This document shows positions 63,319-64,000 of a DNA stretch of 64,000 bases, piece by piece (within the stretch, counting starts at the first letter, position 1; each line of letters opens with the position of its first letter). This DNA is from Enterococcus durans NBRC 100479 = LMG 10746 (GTDB taxonomy: Bacteria > Bacillota > Bacilli > Lactobacillales > Enterococcaceae): the NCBI RefSeq assembly GCF_001544215.1, contig NZ_BCQB01000012.1:1-64000 (forward strand), given 5' to 3'. The notes under the pieces are model-generated. The model did not search any database, had not been told where the DNA came from, and saw only the letters and a program-made list of their open reading frames with translations. Made by a program: the position numbers and the translations under genes.

Positions 63319-64000
63319 ATGACAAAAAATTTAATTGTTCGCGGAGCCCCTCAATAGTATGAAATAAAAGAAAACGCATGGGACTCACTCCATGAACACC
63401 TTTACAAAAGGCATATCGACAACGTTTTGATTCTCCATGGAAAAACATCTTGGAAAGCAGTAAAAGATGATTTCCCAGAGTTATCAATAACAAATATTTT
63501 TGAATATTATGGTGGAGAATGTACCGATCCACTTGATGACAGTTTTGTTTCTTTATGCAAAAAGAAGGATTTCAATGGTATTATTGCAGTCGGCGGCGGG
63601 AAAGTAGCAGATCTAGGAAAATTGATTGCCTATAAGGCAAACTTACCAATCATCGTCTTACCTACCCTAGCTGCGACGTGCGCAGCTTATACCCCACTTA
63701 GCGTGGTCTATAATGAAGAAGGAGTGATGCTTCGCTATGATATGTTCCCTAAAGCAAATGATTTAGTGTTGATCGATCCAAAGATCATTTTGCACTCCCC
63801 TCGTGAGATGATGATTGCCGGTATTGGTGACACCTTAGCAAAATGGTATGAATCTCACGCAATCATCTCTCAGTTAACGATCAAGCCTATTGAAGTCCAA
63901 GTAGCGGAATTTGCAGCGTTACGATGCCGTGAAATCCTTTTAGAGAAAAGTGCAGAGGCAATGGAAGCGATGGACCAGCAAAAAATCAATCAAGCTTTTA
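63319..64000 (+). pseudogene. Iron-containing alcohol dehydrogenase family, stop at codon 13 (partial)
   Basis: NAD-dependent polyol/alcohol dehydrogenase of the glycerol-dehydrogenase type. The frame starts MTKNLIVRGAPQ, is cut by TAG (63355-63357), then continues open for over 210 codons: YEIKENAWDSLHEHLYKRHI, NAD-site IIAVGGGKVADLGKLIA, PIIVLPTLAATCAAYTPLS and the metal-site segment GIGDTLAKWYESHAIISQL. The gene runs past the window end, so further lesions cannot be judged. Translation could restart at a downstream codon but would lose the first strand. It is divergent from glnP. Confidence 0.75.

Overview
The window is a low-GC Firmicutes chromosome segment that looks like Enterococcus of the E. 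faecium / E. lactis / E. durans / E. hirae group. The best evidence is a copYZAB copper operon closely resembling the E. hirae archetype, the dinG-ypmB-aspB-asnS order, and rpsP-khpA and rimM-trmD-rplS ribosome-biogenesis blocks. Most genes are on the minus strand. There is no rRNA, tRNA, CRISPR array, complete insertion sequence or prophage.

Layout. 1-3.5 kb: translation genes (rplS with a leader RNA, trmD, rimM, a putative lipoprotein, khpA, rpsP). 3.9-10.1 kb: a sortase-assembled pilus operon whose order (large tip adhesin, signal-peptidase-like SipA, major pilin, class B sortase, small basal pilin) is that of the streptococcal FCT-3/4 type. Its sortase gene is broken by a stop codon and a frameshift, and its SipA-like protein lacks the catalytic Ser/Lys. 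10.3-15.2 kb: a decayed ABC ATPase, an NADPH-dependent FMN reductase, a RibD/DHFR-like reductase, tag, ffh-ylxM and a DUF523 gene. 15.4-21.7 kb: the PhoP/PhoR two-component system, a CtpE-like P-type ATPase, and pstS behind a candidate Pho box. 22-29.3 kb: small membrane proteins, an Mga-like regulator with a Phd-like protein, and a MoxR-DUF58-transglutaminase operon. 29.4-39.3 kb: metal homeostasis (copB, copA, copZ, copY and a CadA/ZntA-type ATPase), with a broken kinase-like gene and an amino-acid permease between. 39.4-47.4 kb: a nonsense-interrupted SGNH hydrolase, a possible small RNA, asnS-aspB-ypmB-dinG and a cold-shock gene. 48-53.5 kb: a baeRF-like protein, a D,D-carboxypeptidase, a DUF3788 gene split by a small non-coding element, and a DUF4956/VTC pair. 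54-64 kb: a YdcF-like protein, a CLC-F fluoride exporter behind a fluoride riboswitch, a FusB-family protein, an HD protein, an rRNA methyltransferase, acylphosphatase, a glutamine-type ABC transporter with an aminotransferase, and an interrupted iron-containing alcohol dehydrogenase running off the window end.

Two themes run through the window. First, a family of short non-coding repeats (about 50-170 bp, hairpin-rich, ending in GGGACAAAAG-like inverted ends) occurs at least six times between genes. One copy sits inside a coding sequence with an apparent 3-bp target duplication, which is direct evidence that the family moves; a related hairpin forms the pstS terminator. Second, six genes are broken by single stops, single-base shifts, decay or insertion, and these are all accessory functions.

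All calls come from reading the sequence. No database search was run, and names follow recognised family motifs and gene order.
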